This document shows positions 34,641-47,639 of a DNA stretch of 64,000 nt, piece after piece. The notes under the pieces were generated by a model. That model saw only the letters and a list, made by a program, of their open reading frames with translations, did no database searches and was not told where the DNA came from. A program made the position numbers and the translations under genes. The stretch is from Solanum dulcamara (Eukaryota > Streptophyta > Magnoliopsida > Solanales > Solanaceae): positions 17,144,740-17,208,739 of the forward strand of contig NC_077245.1 of NCBI RefSeq assembly GCF_947179165.1, written 5' to 3'. The first letter of the stretch is position 1; every line of letters starts with the position of its first letter.

Positions 34641-36430
34641 AACTCAATAATATATATGGTCAAAATGATAGAAATAAAATAAAAAATAAATGACACGAAA
34701 ATTTCTACGTGAAAACGTTTTTAAATATGGAAAAAATTATGGACCAAGAGGAACAACTAATATCACTATAACAAAGATTTTACTCCATGTAGTCACGAAT
34801 ACAATATTTAAATTGACTAATACACATTAAAAAAAAACTCTTTTGATTTTTCACCTTAGAAAAATATCACTCATACTCTATTTTTCTTCACAAGTTATTT
34901 TTTGTATAGTCTATGGTATACCGTATTGTGTTTACAAATGAGTCGACCAAGATGTTCATGAACTCCTTTGAAAGCTCTTGCACAACTCCAGTAAAATAAA
35001 TATAACTCTAACAATAAGTTAATATGTGAATGAAATGGATGCAACTAAGGCTTGAATAATAGCAAAAAGTAAACAATTGGCTAGTAATAACACTCCCTTC
35101 CCCTAATATCCTTAAGCAAAGATCAGTATTAAAATTGATTAAGATTATGAGCTACTAGAAGCTCGTTCACTATGCCTAATTTATGTCTACGGCCCTTCTC
35201 CGATCCAACGTGTTAGGTTCGACCTTATCTTGTTACATCACCTTTAATTTATTTATTCTCACGTATTGAGATTTGTAACTTGTTTTCTATCATACTTGTG
35301 AGAGCTTTATGCTATTACCTTTTGAAGCAAAAATGCCTCAAAATACCGACAATAGTCCCAAAAACAAAGGTAGGTTCTTGGTTTAGCTGCAACGATGTTT
35401 GGATTGAACAAAACAAAGGACACTCTTCTTCTTATCTTCTCTCATATGGAACTGTTGTTTCTACTTAACAAAGAAGAGAAGAACTGAACGTTTCATACAC
35501 TAAATTATGAACAAAACAAATGTTAAAAAATAGGGGAAATTTGGGAGAGGATCAAAAGTGTACCAATATTATAAATATAAGGGACTATTAACAAGGATGA
35601 TTTTGAGTCTCCGCCCAAAGATAAGGCACTATTTTGGGATTTTACTCCTCCTTCACAGCACTTCGGTTCATTGACCTCAGGAAAACTGGCAGAAGTGACT
35701 TGGTGTGTAATATTGTCGGAGAGCATTTCCCGTAGATAAGTGATTGATCACTATCTTGAGATCTATCAAGAAACATCTTTTATTTTTGGGTGTGCCCTGA
35801 GAAACCTTCTGCTTCACCTATTTCTCCTTCATTTCCTCCAATATTCCGGAATTTAGTTGTTGCTTTTGCTTAAAACTTTTTAGAAACTACTTGAGTAAAT
35901 CGGGTAGTGCGGCAAAATTCTTGTAATCCAAGTTCTGTTTGCTCCACTAAGTTATAATTATGTATGGTTTAAACACGTGGACTTGTTTTTCTTCAAGGGT
36001 AAAGCATTTCAAATGGGATTGGTAGATCCTAGCGACTCTCTTCCTTTTTTTCCTTTGCATTTATCTGGATTGACTTGGGCAATTTCGCCTAGGTAAGTAG
36101 CTTGCACTGTAATAGTCAATTCGCTATACGACATTTTCCTCCAACAATTCTTGAGAGTTTGTGCCTGAGGGGTTTTACAGAGAAGAACAAGAAAGGGAAG
36201 TTCTCTTTTTGGGTTTAATTTGTTTCTCAGTTAAGTTTAACTGAGATTTATTTGGGGAAACCGTTAGTTTTAAGGTTTAGTACTAAAAAGTGTATTTCTT
36301 GCATACAATGGGGATTATATCTGTTATGTAGCATCTATTAAGGACCCAAATAGTCCGAACCCCCATACAATAAGGACCATTTTGATCATTTTCTCTCGTT
36401 TTTCACATTGGCAAACCGTCGCCTTCTTGT
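34641..36430 (+). other. Intergenic region upstream of CIA30
   Basis: The first 300 bp are probably decayed Copia LTR. I recognise no gene in the rest. Short frames at 35280-35468 and 35523-35726 have no motif. The proximal part probably contains the CIA30 promoter and 5' UTR, but no single TATA box stands out. Confidence 0.5.
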
Positions 36431-36633
36431 AAAGATTTAAGGACAAACACTGCCGGAAGCAAGAAGGCTTGCCGTCAATAGATTGGTATATGATTTCAAG
36501 CAATTTAACTCCTTAATTTCACAGTAACATGCCTTGCTTTTTGTTGTGCAGTGTTCTGTCTCTAATAGCTGAAATTTGATGGAATTCTCAATTCAATGTT
36601 GCAGGAGTTTTCTTACAGGAGGGGAAGTTAGAT

Positions 36634-39600
36634 ATGTCCAGGTTCCGCTCACTATTGCAAGCATCGTTGAATGCTACAAGAAGAGGTATTTCACCATTAT
36701 CGACCTGATTGTTCTGGAACTTCATCATCAAAATCCCTATGCTGCTTCCGTTTCTATTTTAGCGGATACTTTTCATTTCTATTTCCTGTTTGGTCCACCC
36801 ATTTTTTGATCCTCTTAGCTGACATGAGACAGAAGATATATTAATCCCAGCTTGTGATGCAAAAGCTCACAATAATACCCAAAGCAATGAGAATTTCATA
36901 ATGACTAAGCTATGAAGTATGAACTAACAAATGGGCAAAGGAAATCTAAATTGGCAGCCAAAGAATGAGTTTTATTGATGTGAAATGGTATTTAAACAGC
37001 AGATGAGAGCAACTAAGAATCAAGATTGACATCTACACTTAGTTACAAATGAAATCCCAACTAACTCTTAACCAATTCTCCATCCAAGTTCACCTAACTT
37101 CCACTAACAAAGCTTATGTGTGCTGCACTTGAGATACATCTTTGTTAATTGCATTCACATCTTATTTTGGTGCATCAGCTTGTTTGCCTTTCAGATTCTG
37201 ATTGTTAAGTTATTTTAACGAGTTAATGTTTTTGGAAGCCATTTTAGTTTTAGCTAGTTAGGACACTTCAAAATATATGGAAACTTTGCTTCATTAGTCT
37301 TTTCTTCGCAGTCTGACAGTTAAAGTAGGTCATACTTTCATTTTGTTTACCATTTGTCCATTTCTCACAGATCAGTTAAAATAAATTGTTAAAATGGCTG
37401 GGTGATCTGCGAGAATTCCTGTCATCTTTAGAAACGTAGAGATGTCTCTGCTTTGGTGTCCTTTCACACCTATTGTGGGGAGGCTTGTATGTTTAAAAGG
37501 AGTTGAGTGAGGTTTAAATATAAAAATGATTGACCTAGGCCCCAGGAGTTCTCTACAGCAGTTATGCAAATAATGTGAAAGGAAGAACAACAAGAGCTTA
37601 GATAACCTTTTTGAACTGCACATCTCCTTTGACGTGCTTAGCTGTTGATATTAATTAACTTCTTTGTCATGTTTGTGTTGTTTTCCCTCATATGTTTTGC
37701 TTCATTAGTTTGTGATGAGTGTTAGTATTATCTTTTGGGTTTGCGGCAATCCCTTTCTAGCTTCTTCAAGTTGACTAGTAGTTGACCAATCTTTTGCTAA
37801 GCGTGTAACAGTGTATTCTTCATTGAATCAGTATGCAAGTAAAATGGTGCTCTTTCTTTATTAATTATGTTTCTATCAATTCTAGCAACTTTCAATTTGT
37901 GTAACTTTTTTCATCTGTAGCACTCACGTGGAACATTGAAGACCTAGTTCCACCCAGTGAAAGATACATTTTCAACTTTAGTTCAAAGGATGAGCTCAAG
38001 AATTGGCATTTATACTCAGATTCAGAATACGGAGGTATACAAACATACATACTTCTCTTACTTGTAGTACGAGTACTTGGTAACAGCCAAACAGGAGCGC
38101 TTTTTGGGTATATTCCAACCTGTTATTTTGGTGGAATCAGTTTTCCTGATTTATTCTCCTTTAGTTATAGGCTTTCATAGTCTTATGTTGCACAGGGTTC
38201 TTAGTGGAGGTGGACTCTCAGCTTTACAGAACACATTGTTTTCCTTTTGAGATAAATTTATTATTTTGATTACCCCAATTTTTTTTAACAAGACCAAACA
38301 TTATGAAAAAATATTCTATTTTCTTGAGCATCTAATTGAAAGCCTAGATTCTTTGGTTTTACCAAATACACTTTTCTTTTCATATCTGCATCTATTATGT
38401 GAGGTGCTCGTAACTGTTATTTTTAGAAATCAGAGTGATGGTACTTAAGGAGAGTGCCCACGAAATGGAGCAGTTACAAAGTTAATCAATGACTACGGTC
38501 TCCAAGAATCATGCTAGGCATCTATAGACTGAGAACTTTCTTTTCTTTTGTCCAAGTATTCACCAAATCAAAGATTAAATTAGTGACTAATAAATATCCT
38601 GATGATAATTTATCAGGTCTATCCTCAGCAGCTTTGGAGATTAAGGACACTGGAAATGGGTCAACTAGTGTTGGTAAATTATTTTGAGCATGCATACTGT
38701 TCTTTATTTCCTTTTTGTTCTTCTTTTTATGTATTGGGTTATTTTTGTTGATCTTCCATTTTCCTTTTTAATTGTTCTTAGTCACATATAAAGTCTTTAT
38801 GTGTTATACTTCTCTTATCCAACCTCAACTGCTAATAGTTATTTCTCACTTTTATCTTGGATTATTGACAGCATGTGCTAGATAGATGCCCTCTAAAACC
38901 ATAAAGTTCTTTGGTGTAGAACTTTTGTTTTCCCCTGAAAACATTACAAATAATTATTTTTGCAGTTCAAATAACTTTGTTAACTCATACAACAACAACA
39001 TACCAAGTCAAATCCCACTAAGTGGGGTCTGGGGAGGATCGAGTGTAGGCAGACCTTATACTACCTCATGGAGGTAGAGAGACTCTTTTTGAAAGACACT
39101 CGGCTCAAGTGCATCAAACCCAAGTAAAGAAAGAAAAAAATAATGAAGAAAGCATAGCAGTTAATAAGAAAAACAGTGTAAAGTTTGCAAGAAAGAAACA
39201 ATACCTGTAGATGACAAGAACTACAAGGGTACAACTAGTACTACAACAAGTACTAACAAGCCTAAACCTTCACAAGATAAAACAACACTCTACCCCTAGT
39301 AATCTTCTACCCTAATATACAACCTCCATTGCTTCCTATCTAGAGTCATGTCCTTGGTACTATGAAGTTGTGCCATGTCCTATCTAATGGCCTCACTCCC
39401 CAATATTTTTTCGGCCTAACTCTACCCCTCTGCGTACCCACTACAACCAACCTTTTGCACCTCCTCACTAGGGCGTCTGCGCACCTCCTTTTCACATGCC
39501 CAAATCATCTTAGTCTCGCTTTCCTCATCTTGTCCGTCAGAGTGGTCACTCCCGCCTTCTCCCGGATAACCTCATTCATAATCTTGTCACTCTAGTATGT

Positions 39601-42122
39601 CCACACATCCATCTCAACATCTTCATCTCTGCAACATGCATCTTCTGAACATCTCCTATGAAAAGAACCTTCAAGATAGAGTTGTCAAAGGCTAAAATCA
39701 TAAAATATGTAGCTTTTAGCGAAAAACATCCCTAAAGAATAGCCATAACCTTAATTACATCCTTGAAGTATCTTTGTGAGCAAAAAACATTCTTAAAGTT
39801 TTTCGAAGTGGGAGATTTCATCCTTCCCATTGTTCTTTTTTCATAAGCATGGTATTCGAGCTAGATTTTGCGCACCTCAACTAATTCCATAGAGGTGTAC
39901 CTGCTATTTCGAAGTGAGAGATTTCATCCTTCCCATTGAATTATAGGCCCAAGATACTTGAAACTTCCCCTCTTGGGTATTACTTGTGTATCGATCTTCA
40001 CTTCTACCACTATAATTGGAGTAGCATTATTTGGGGCCTTCAGTGTTGTATGTGGAGAAAGCCATTGACCTCCGAGCATTCCACAGAGCCTAAAATTCCA
40101 CTTGCGTAATTTCTTTGTTCTGCCTTGCCTATGTCCCTTCATCAATCTTGTCTATTGTAGACAAGTTTCTTGGTGATGATTGTGAAAGTATGTCAAACGA
40201 TGTTACTATAATTAGTGTTACTTTTCTTGAGATTCGCATTTTGCACGTTGAACATAGACAGATTTCTGGTGCTTTTGACAGGTCTTTTCTCTGGAAATCT
40301 CTCTTTGGATGTTATGGAAGGATCAAAGTGGAATATGACTCGAAGTGGCTTTTGTGGAATGCGGTCTAAAAAGGTGAATGCTACTCAACCATCCTGATAA
40401 ATGCTTCGTCTCCTTTCTTGTTTGATAATGATAAGTAACAGATTCAAGATCAAAATCGAAGAAACCCTAGAACACCAAGAGAATAAGAGGACTTACTGGG
40501 AAAACCAAAATGAAAATAAATATATATGGTAACTGAAGACAAGTAGATAAATAATGGACATGGCAGCATCTCGTCAGCTTGGGCCATCTGCACATCTTGG
40601 AGTTAGGTCATCTCTAACAGATATTGTATGTTTTTGTTTCCTTTGTGACTGTTGATAGCCCTTCTATTCAAAAGTTCAGAGCTGTCGAGTTGGCTGGGTT
40701 AACCCATGAAACATCCCATTTAACCCCCTAAAACAGGTCCCCTACCTCTAGGCTCCAACTCTTGATTTGGCTAACCTCTAACTTAGGGGGCATGGTCTGG
40801 GTCCATTACTTAGACTCCCTAACTGGACCCAGCTAGGAATTGGTTCATGGCCCACAGACCAACTCAGCAGGGCCCTGCTTGGTAAGACAGTTTTCTTAAA
40901 ATAATAAATAGAAACACCCACGAGAATTAATCAAATTTATTTGTATACTCAAACATACATGATCTGGATGTGAATGAGTCAAATGATCTATTCGGTGAAC
41001 CATCTCCTCGGACTCGGGGAATAGTGATATACGTTAGGTCTTTTCCCCTCACTTTCTGCTCTCCTTGTTTTAACTAAAGAACTATCTTTATATTTGTAAA
41101 GTCGTACTTCAATAAAGTTTGTGACGTTTCATTTGCATGCGAGATAGTCTTCTTTTCTTTTTTGCAATTCAAATTTTTAATTAGTCAATTAGTAAGAATG
41201 TATTTCATTATTCAAATTTCGCATTTGAAAATTAATAAAGTAAAAAATTTTGCTTTCGTTTGCTATGAAACCTTTATTATATCATTAGTTGGCTTTATTA
41301 AAAGTGTGATTCTCATATAGCAGGCAGCCAGGCACTAGTGGTGAAACTTGAAAAAAAAACTTGCCTTAATGTCTTTGGTATAGTTGACATGTCATTTTTG
41401 ACTGCCCCTTGCCCAATATTACGATATAGAGGAATTGTTTTGTTTTATCTATCAGTAGCGTGGCTTCTCCTTCTAATTATTTTTTCTTGCAGTTTGATGG
41501 CTTCATTGATTTGGATGGATATGACACAATAGCTCTTAAACTTAAAGGGGATGGAAGATGCTATATTTCTACAGTAAGTTCCTGTGTCTTGTCTTTATTT
41601 GGATGCTTACATGCTTCAGATGCCCATGTTTTCAATGAACTGGTGCTATTGATATTTGGATGAACTGTGAGAATAATCATTTCTCACTCAAAGCCTAACT
41701 GCAGATATACACAGAGAATTGGGTCAATAGTCCAGGACAAGATGAAGATAATTCATGGCAAGCATTCGTTTTTGTGCCAAAAGATAACTGGTATATCGCA
41801 AAGGTAAGTTCTTCATTTCCTTCATCCTTCATCTGGTATGGAAGCTATATCAGATCACAGAAGGTTCAAATAAAATACTTGTTCAACTTGCGGGGAAGAG
41901 AAGATAAGTAGATTGCTTTTATTGGCTGTGTAGATCCCACTTACTCGTTATGCACCTACATGGAGAGGGAACATAATAAATGCTAGGTTGGAGATGAATC
42001 CAGCTCGAATCGTTGGTATGTCTCTATCTGTAAACGCAGAAGGTGGAGTTCCAGGTGCGAAGTCTGGGCCAGGTGATTTCAGAGTTGAAGTTGATTGGAT
42101 CAAAGCCTTGAGGATGCAGTAA
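36634..42122 (+). CDS. CIA30: Complex I intermediate-associated protein 30 (CIA30 domain), 7 exons
   Basis: Exons 36634-36685, 37921-38034, 38617-38673, 40282-40373, 41493-41573, 41705-41803 and 41934-42122 join in frame with GT-AG introns into 684 bp, 227 residues. The start [17 protein letters not shown] gives a short basic N-terminus that could be a mitochondrial signal. The CIA30 domain fills most of the rest: [99 protein letters not shown] and [20 protein letters not shown]. The family, named from a Neurospora chaperone, assists assembly of respiratory complex I; the plant role is inferred. A 5' UTR intron is likely: TTGCAG at 36599-36604 follows a GTATAT donor near 36484. The exons are free of stops and the length matches plant homologues. 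AATAAA lies at 42385. Confidence 0.93.
38990..40145 (-). mobile_element. Antisense RTE LINE fragments in CIA30 intron 3
   Basis: The left end carries the complement of a TTG-repeat tail (ACAACAACAACATACC, 38988-39003). The minus strand reads from it into the LINE C-terminus, comparable with [15 protein letters not shown] and [19 protein letters not shown] of the copy at 44.1-46.3 kb, through about 39660. A separate stretch 39924-40145 reads [16 protein letters not shown] on the same strand, the upstream part of the same protein region, with about 260 bp of unrelated sequence between. Both pieces are stop-riddled. They do not touch the exons. Confidence 0.75.
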
Positions 42123-42384
42123 ACAAAAGTGGAACATCATAAAGAATGATTGTGCAAGATGGGGCATCCATGCTTATCGGTTGGGCAAGATTGCAGAAAT
42201 GCTAGCTACGGAGTTGGTATTTTTCAAGTCATCAATCGGAGATAGGAGATGTAGAAGATACAGGTTCTTTTTCTATATACCTCAGGAAAGGAGTGAAATT
42301 TTACGATTCACTTTGCTTAAATGCAGTGGACTCTACAACAGTCTACATCACCAAAGTTCAAATATTAAGATTTTTTTCTCTTGT

Positions 42385-42390
42385 AATAAA
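42385..42390 (+). terminator. Candidate polyadenylation signal of CIA30
   Basis: AATAAA lies 263 bp after the CIA30 stop codon within T-rich sequence (TTTTTTTCTCTTGTAATAAA). Confidence 0.6.
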
Positions 42391-42826
42391 TGGGGCTCTA
42401 CATTTTAATTATATCCTCGTCTCTTAGAAGGTTTGGCAATCGAATATTTCAATAATTGTATGCTTAAAATCAGTAATACTGTTTCAAGTTTTATAGTCAA
42501 TTAACAATGTTACTATCACTGTAAATTACTAGAGGCATAGCAATGACAACATTCACACTACAAAAATCATGTCTGCAAAATCTTCAGCCTAAAGAAACAC
42601 CGTTTCTTAAGACCAATTGAGTTACTTCACTCAAGGAAATCAATCATTCTATTTTTTTCTTTTTATTTTTTTGAGAAAATTATCATTCTAATTGACTAGA
42701 ACTACGTAAGTAATGTGAAATCTCAAAAAATATTTAAAATAGGACAAGGAATCATAAGGTCATTTGGTATGTGGATTAAATTATATGAGTATAATAAATT
42801 TCTGGACTAATTTACTTTATCTCATC
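42391..42826. other. Intergenic, AT-rich
   Basis: No gene, RNA or recognisable repeat is visible between the CIA30 3' end and the inverted repeat that follows. Confidence 0.6.
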
Positions 42827-44030
42827 AAAAATGCACGTGAATTATCTTTTTTTAAAATTTCATATCTAAATTATTGGAGCGTAACTTTCATACATAAACT
42901 ATCACTTATTAATTTGAAAAACACACCTCTATTTTTTATTTCACTATTATTATGGTGTGTGTATGACACTCTTTCTTTCATTTAAAAAAAATTGTCACAT
43001 CACACTCCACATGGACAAAATATTCTACCTTAACAAAAATTAAATAAATTCGTACAATTAGTTAAATTAAAAATTAAAATATTACTATCTCCAACCAAAA
43101 CAAATTATAAAATAAAATATAAAATATTTTTCTTACCTCACTCCACCACTTTCTCACACCATACCCCTGCCCCCACCCCAATTTTTTAGCTTTATTTTTA
43201 TTTATTATATATAAGTTTTTAGAAATATTCTTACTCCCTCCCGCCCCCCACCCCCTTCAAATAATATTTTAGATAGTTTTATTTATGAAAAAAAAATCTA
43301 CTCTACCCCACCTAACCCTCTGCTTTCAATTTTTTTCATTTTGTGTTAGATATATACTAGGAAAGTATTTTCTACTCACGCAAAACTTTTTTAAAAATAT
43401 ATTTTTTTATTTCTGCTATATTCGATACGCAAGTAGAAAAACATTCTTAAAAATATATGTATATATCTAACACAAAACGAGAAAAAAAATTAAAAAAAAT
43501 AAAATTATATATATAAATAATTAAGAGCGGAGGGCTAATCGGAGTGGTAATAATTTTATTTAAAAAAATAAATATAATAACATTTTTAGGAAGGAGTGGA
43601 GGAAGCGGTGAAGTATGAATTTTTTTAAAATATTTTATAATTGAAATTTTAAAAAAATTAAAAAATAAAGGATGGGATTGGGGGGAAGGTGGTGGAATGC
43701 GTGAGCAAAAATATTTTCAATTTTATTTTTTAAAAAAAATTAATTTTTTTTTGGGATAGAAATACTTTAGTCTTTAACTTTTAACTAATATTAATAATTT
43801 ATTTAATTTTTGTCAAGGTGAAATATTTTATCCATGTGAAATGCTATATGGCGAAGTTTTTTAAAAATATCGAGAGAGTAGAGAGAGTGTATTACACACA
43901 CCACTGAAGTGTGTTTCTCAAATTAATAAGTGATAGCTTTGATATGAAACTCACACTTTCAATAATTTAGGTATGAAACTAAAAAAAAATGAATAGTTTA
44001 ATTATGTTTTTGACACTTCTCTCTTTATTT
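42827..44030. repeat. Long imperfect inverted repeat (foldback-like element)
   Basis: The left arm (about 42827-43260) and right arm (about 43590-44030) are reverse complements with interruptions. Shared blocks include TATCACTTATTAATTTGA (left 42899-42916), ACACACCTCTA/ACACACTTCAG, GGTGTGTGTA, CACATGGACAAAATATT, ACAAAAATTAAATAAATT, and a C-rich block CCACCCCAATTTTTT/CCCCCCAATCCCATCC. The centre is about 300 bp of AT-rich DNA. Such structure is typical of foldback transposons or MITE-like elements; no transposase is present. Confidence 0.75.
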
Positions 44031-44130
44031 ATACCATATGAAAAATGGATAAAGTACTCCCAAGCTGGATAGAATAAGGTGAGACAATACAAATAATACT
44101 TTGGGATTGGATTTATACTATATTTAGTCG

Positions 44131-46340
44131 AGGGGACTGGTGGTGGAATGAAGAAGTGCAAGGGAAAGTGAAAGCAAAGAAGCTGGCGTATGCTAAGTTG
44201 ATGGAGAGCAAGGATGAGGTGGAGAAGTGGACGAATGGGGAACTGTATAAGATAGCGAGGAAGGAGGCGAAGTCGGCGGTTGCAACGGCAAAAACGGCAG
44301 CTTTTGAACGCCTTTATGCTGAACTAGAAAAGAAAGGCGGGGACAGGAAGTTATTCAGGCTAGCCAAGGCCCGGGAGAGAAGGGCACGTGATGTGGATCA
44401 AGTGAAGTGCATTAAAGACGAGCACGGAAAAGTATTGGCAGAGGAGACCCTTATCAAACAAAGATGGAAGTCTTACTTCTATAAACTTTTGAATGACAGT
44501 GGGGACACAGAAATTGTGTTGGGAGATTTGAAACATACAGGAAGGAGTCACGATATTGGGGGTTGTAGCAGTATTACGGTCGATGAGGTTAAAGGTGCTG
44601 TTCGTAGGATGCGCTGGGGAAGAGCGACCGGACATGACGAGATCCCTGGAGAATTTTGGAAGAGTGCGGGCTCGGTAGGTTTGGAATGGCTGACTAGGTT
44701 ATTTAATGTCATCTTTACGACTGCAATGATGCCCGTAGAATGGAGGTCGAGCATCATGATCCCTCTATACAAAAACAAAGGGGATAGCCAGAGTTGCGAC
44801 AACTACAGAGGTATCAAGCTTCTAAGCCATACTATGAAAGTGTGGGAAAGAGTGGTGGAGATGAGGGTGAGGAGAGGCGTGTCTATTTCAGAGAACCAGT
44901 TCGGATTTATGTCGGGACGCTCAACTACGGAAGCCATCCATCTTATGAGGAGACTAATGGAGCAATATAGGGAGAGAAAGAGAGACTTGCATATGGTATT
45001 CATCGACTTAGAAAAGGCTTATGATAAAGTCCCTCGAGAGATACTATGGAGATGTTTGGAGGCTAAAGGTGTACCGGTAGCATACATAAGGTTGATCAAG
45101 GACATGTACGAGGGTGCCAAAACCAGGGTAAGGACAGTAGGAGGGGACTCAGAACACTTCCCGGTGGTGATGGGGTTGCATCAAGGATCAGCCTTGAGTC
45201 CGTTTCTATTTGCCTTGGTGATGGATGTATTGACGCAACAAATTCAAGGTGAGGTGCCATGGTGTATGCTTTTTGCGGATGACATAGTCCTCATCGATGA
45301 GACTCGTAGCGGAGTTAACGCTAAGTTGGAAGATTGGAGACGCACCTTGGAGTCTAAAGGGTTTAAGATGAGTAGGACCAAGACAAAGTACCTAGAGTGC
45401 CAGTTCAGTGAGACACCTCAGGAGGTTGGCGCGGAAGTTAGGCTCGGGGACCAAGCCATCCAAAAGAAAAGTAGTTTTAAGTACCTTGGTTCTATAATGC
45501 AAGGCAACGGGGAGATCGACAAGGATGTCACACATCGTATTGGGGCAGGATGGAGGAAATGGAGGCTCGTCTCTGGTGTATTGTGTGACAAGAACGTGCC
45601 ACCACAACTTAAGGGCAAGTTCTACAAAGTGGTGGTTAGACCAGCTATGTTATACGGGGCGGAGTATTGACCAGTTAAGGTCTCCTACGTGCAAAAGATG
45701 AAAGTTGCCGAGATGAGAATATTGAGATGGATGTGTGGGCATACTAGGAGCGACAGGATTAGAAATGAGGCTATTCGAGACAAGGTAGGAGTGGCCTCGG
45801 TGGAAGACAAGATGCGGGAGATGCGACTGAGATGGTTTGGGCATGTGAAGAGGAGAGGCCCAGATGCACCAGTGCGGAAATGTGAGAGGTTGGCCATGGA
45901 TGGTTTCAGAAGAGGTAGGGGTAGGCCGAAGAAATACTGGGGAGAGGTGATCAGACAGGACATGACGCATTTACGACTTACTGAGGACATGACCTTAGAT
46001 AGGAGGGTATGGAGGACACACATTAGGGTAGAAGGCTAGCACATAGTGGCATTTCTCCCCCTTATCCGTAGGCGTATTAATGCACTATGATTCCTTATAC
46101 TTTGATTTATGGTATTTATGCTACTATCTAATAATACCTACTGCTTTTTGTGCTTTGATTATTTCGTTATCTATTTATCTACTTTTAATATTCTTGTCTG
46201 ACCTTTTTTATGCTTCTATTGAGCCGAGGGTCTTTCGGAAACAGCCGTCCTACATTGGTAGGAGTCAGGTCTGCGTACACTTTACCCTCCCCAGACCCTA
46301 CGATGTGGGATTTCACTGGGTTGTTGTTGTTGTTGTTAGT
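44131..46340 (+). mobile_element. RTE-type LINE, 5'-truncated copy 1
   Basis: The copy starts inside the polyprotein (GGGGACTGGTGGTGGAATG, homologous to 48590 of copy 2) and ends with TTGTTGTTGTTGTTGTTAG (46320-46338), the short-repeat tail of plant RTE elements. The 3' UTR shares 'gagccgagggtcttt' and 'accctccccagaccc' with copy 2. A possible short duplication is TTAGTCGA (44124) and TTAGTTGA (46335), which is weak. The endonuclease domain is missing. Confidence 0.85.
44156..46039 (+). pseudogene. RTE LINE reverse transcriptase and C-terminal domain, one stop codon
   Basis: The frame is continuous for 628 codons except for one TGA at 45668-45670. Order: linker ([19 protein letters not shown]), RT fingers and palm with [86 protein letters not shown] and the catalytic [13 protein letters not shown], then [20 protein letters not shown], the stop, and [15 protein letters not shown]...[19 protein letters not shown]. 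The TGA replaces the Trp of the family's AECWPVK motif, here AEY*PVK. RTE RT copies the element at a nicked target. With the N-terminal endonuclease gone it is not autonomous. ATG at 44156 is not the true start. Confidence 0.9.
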
Positions 46341-46985
46341 TGATGGTATAAATGATAATGACTCCTAATTGCATGCCATTTGGATGATATTTTATTGGCC
46401 AAATATTTCCAAGCTTCCCACATAAACATATAATCTGTAATAGTACTTGAAATCTCAAACTTCTCTCCATAATTTTCTCAAAAAAATTCACAATTTTGAT
46501 CAAACTCATTTTCAAATTTTTTTCCTTCTTCTTCAATCTCATTTTCAATTTTTCTGTGGTTTTTTGCTTTAATTCAAAATTATGAATAAAAAATCAAAAG
46601 ATGCTGCTATCTGCCGAAAAAGTTTCAGATCTATAAAATTGTCGCATTTACTTCATCCTAAAATATTAACTCAAACACCGGTGAAAAAGAATAACACATT
46701 GGTGAAGAAGAATCAAATACCATTGAACAAGAAAGAAGCAACAGCGAAGACAAATTTTACTCCTTCATCTAGAGGCAAGACCTAGAAAAACAGTTGTGAG
46801 ATTAAGAGATATCTTCTTTTTTTAAAAGATGTTAGATATTTTTAATTTATTTTTTGACATTAAACTACATATACTTTGTTTTATTAGTGTTATTATGCAC
46901 TCTTAAACATGTGTTTCGTACTTTTGATCATGATTTATGAAATTTAAAATTATAATTTTTTGAGTATTATCTTTGCATATAATCT
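46341..46985. other. Spacer between the two LINEs
   Basis: AT-rich. It has an open frame at 46582-46785 (67 codons, Lys/Thr-rich, starting MNKKSKDAAICRKSF) with no recognisable domain and weak support. The segment ends with the left copy of the 18-bp duplication (TATCTTTGCATATAATCT, 46968-46985). Confidence 0.5.
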
Positions 46986-47639
46986 GGGTCACAATTTGTA
47001 CAAACTAAAAGTTTGTTTGTTTTTGCAAGAAGCTAAAAATATTGTCTCTTAATTCAAACTACATTACATAGATCTGTGGTAGATTTGCCATTGTTGTTGT
47101 TGTTGCTGCTTCTTTTTTTCTTTCATCTTTTGCAGGTTACAGAATAGGGCACGCTTCATCAGATCTGGTTGTCTCTTTTAAGTACCAGCTCGACGCCGGC
47201 CAAATCGGAGAAGGATTCGACGAAATCTCGCCTCGTACAACCATTGTTCCCGCAATCCATCGACTTCGGTTGTCGTCTTCCTCAAGCACGAGCCTCAAAT
47301 GTTCTGTTGACTTTACTGTGAGATTCGAAGCATCCTCAACTCTCCTTTAACTTTGTTGGCTGCTCCCGAGAAAGACGTGAACAGTAACTCCAATGTGAAC
47401 AGTATTTTCCGACGGCATTCAGGTTCATCTCAATTGGAGTTGGTACCTCCGGTCTCCATATCTATTATTTGCTCATACAATTATAGTTATGTTTTGCTGA
47501 CTTTAGACCTTTGAATAATTTATTAGTTCATACGTATTTTCGTGGCTTTGGGTAGTGATAGTAGACTAGGGTCATGTTCTCGCTCAAGAAAGGGGATGGG
47601 GACAAGGGTAAGAAGGGGTAAGTGGATTAAAGAAGCGTC

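Noticed and set aside
39362..39595. Plus-strand 77-codon frame in CIA30 intron 3
   Set aside because: It is the antisense shadow of the LINE C-terminal coding region.
46582..46785. 67-codon Lys-rich frame as a gene
   Set aside because: It is short, without a domain or promoter, in AT-rich spacer between LINEs; chance cannot be excluded.
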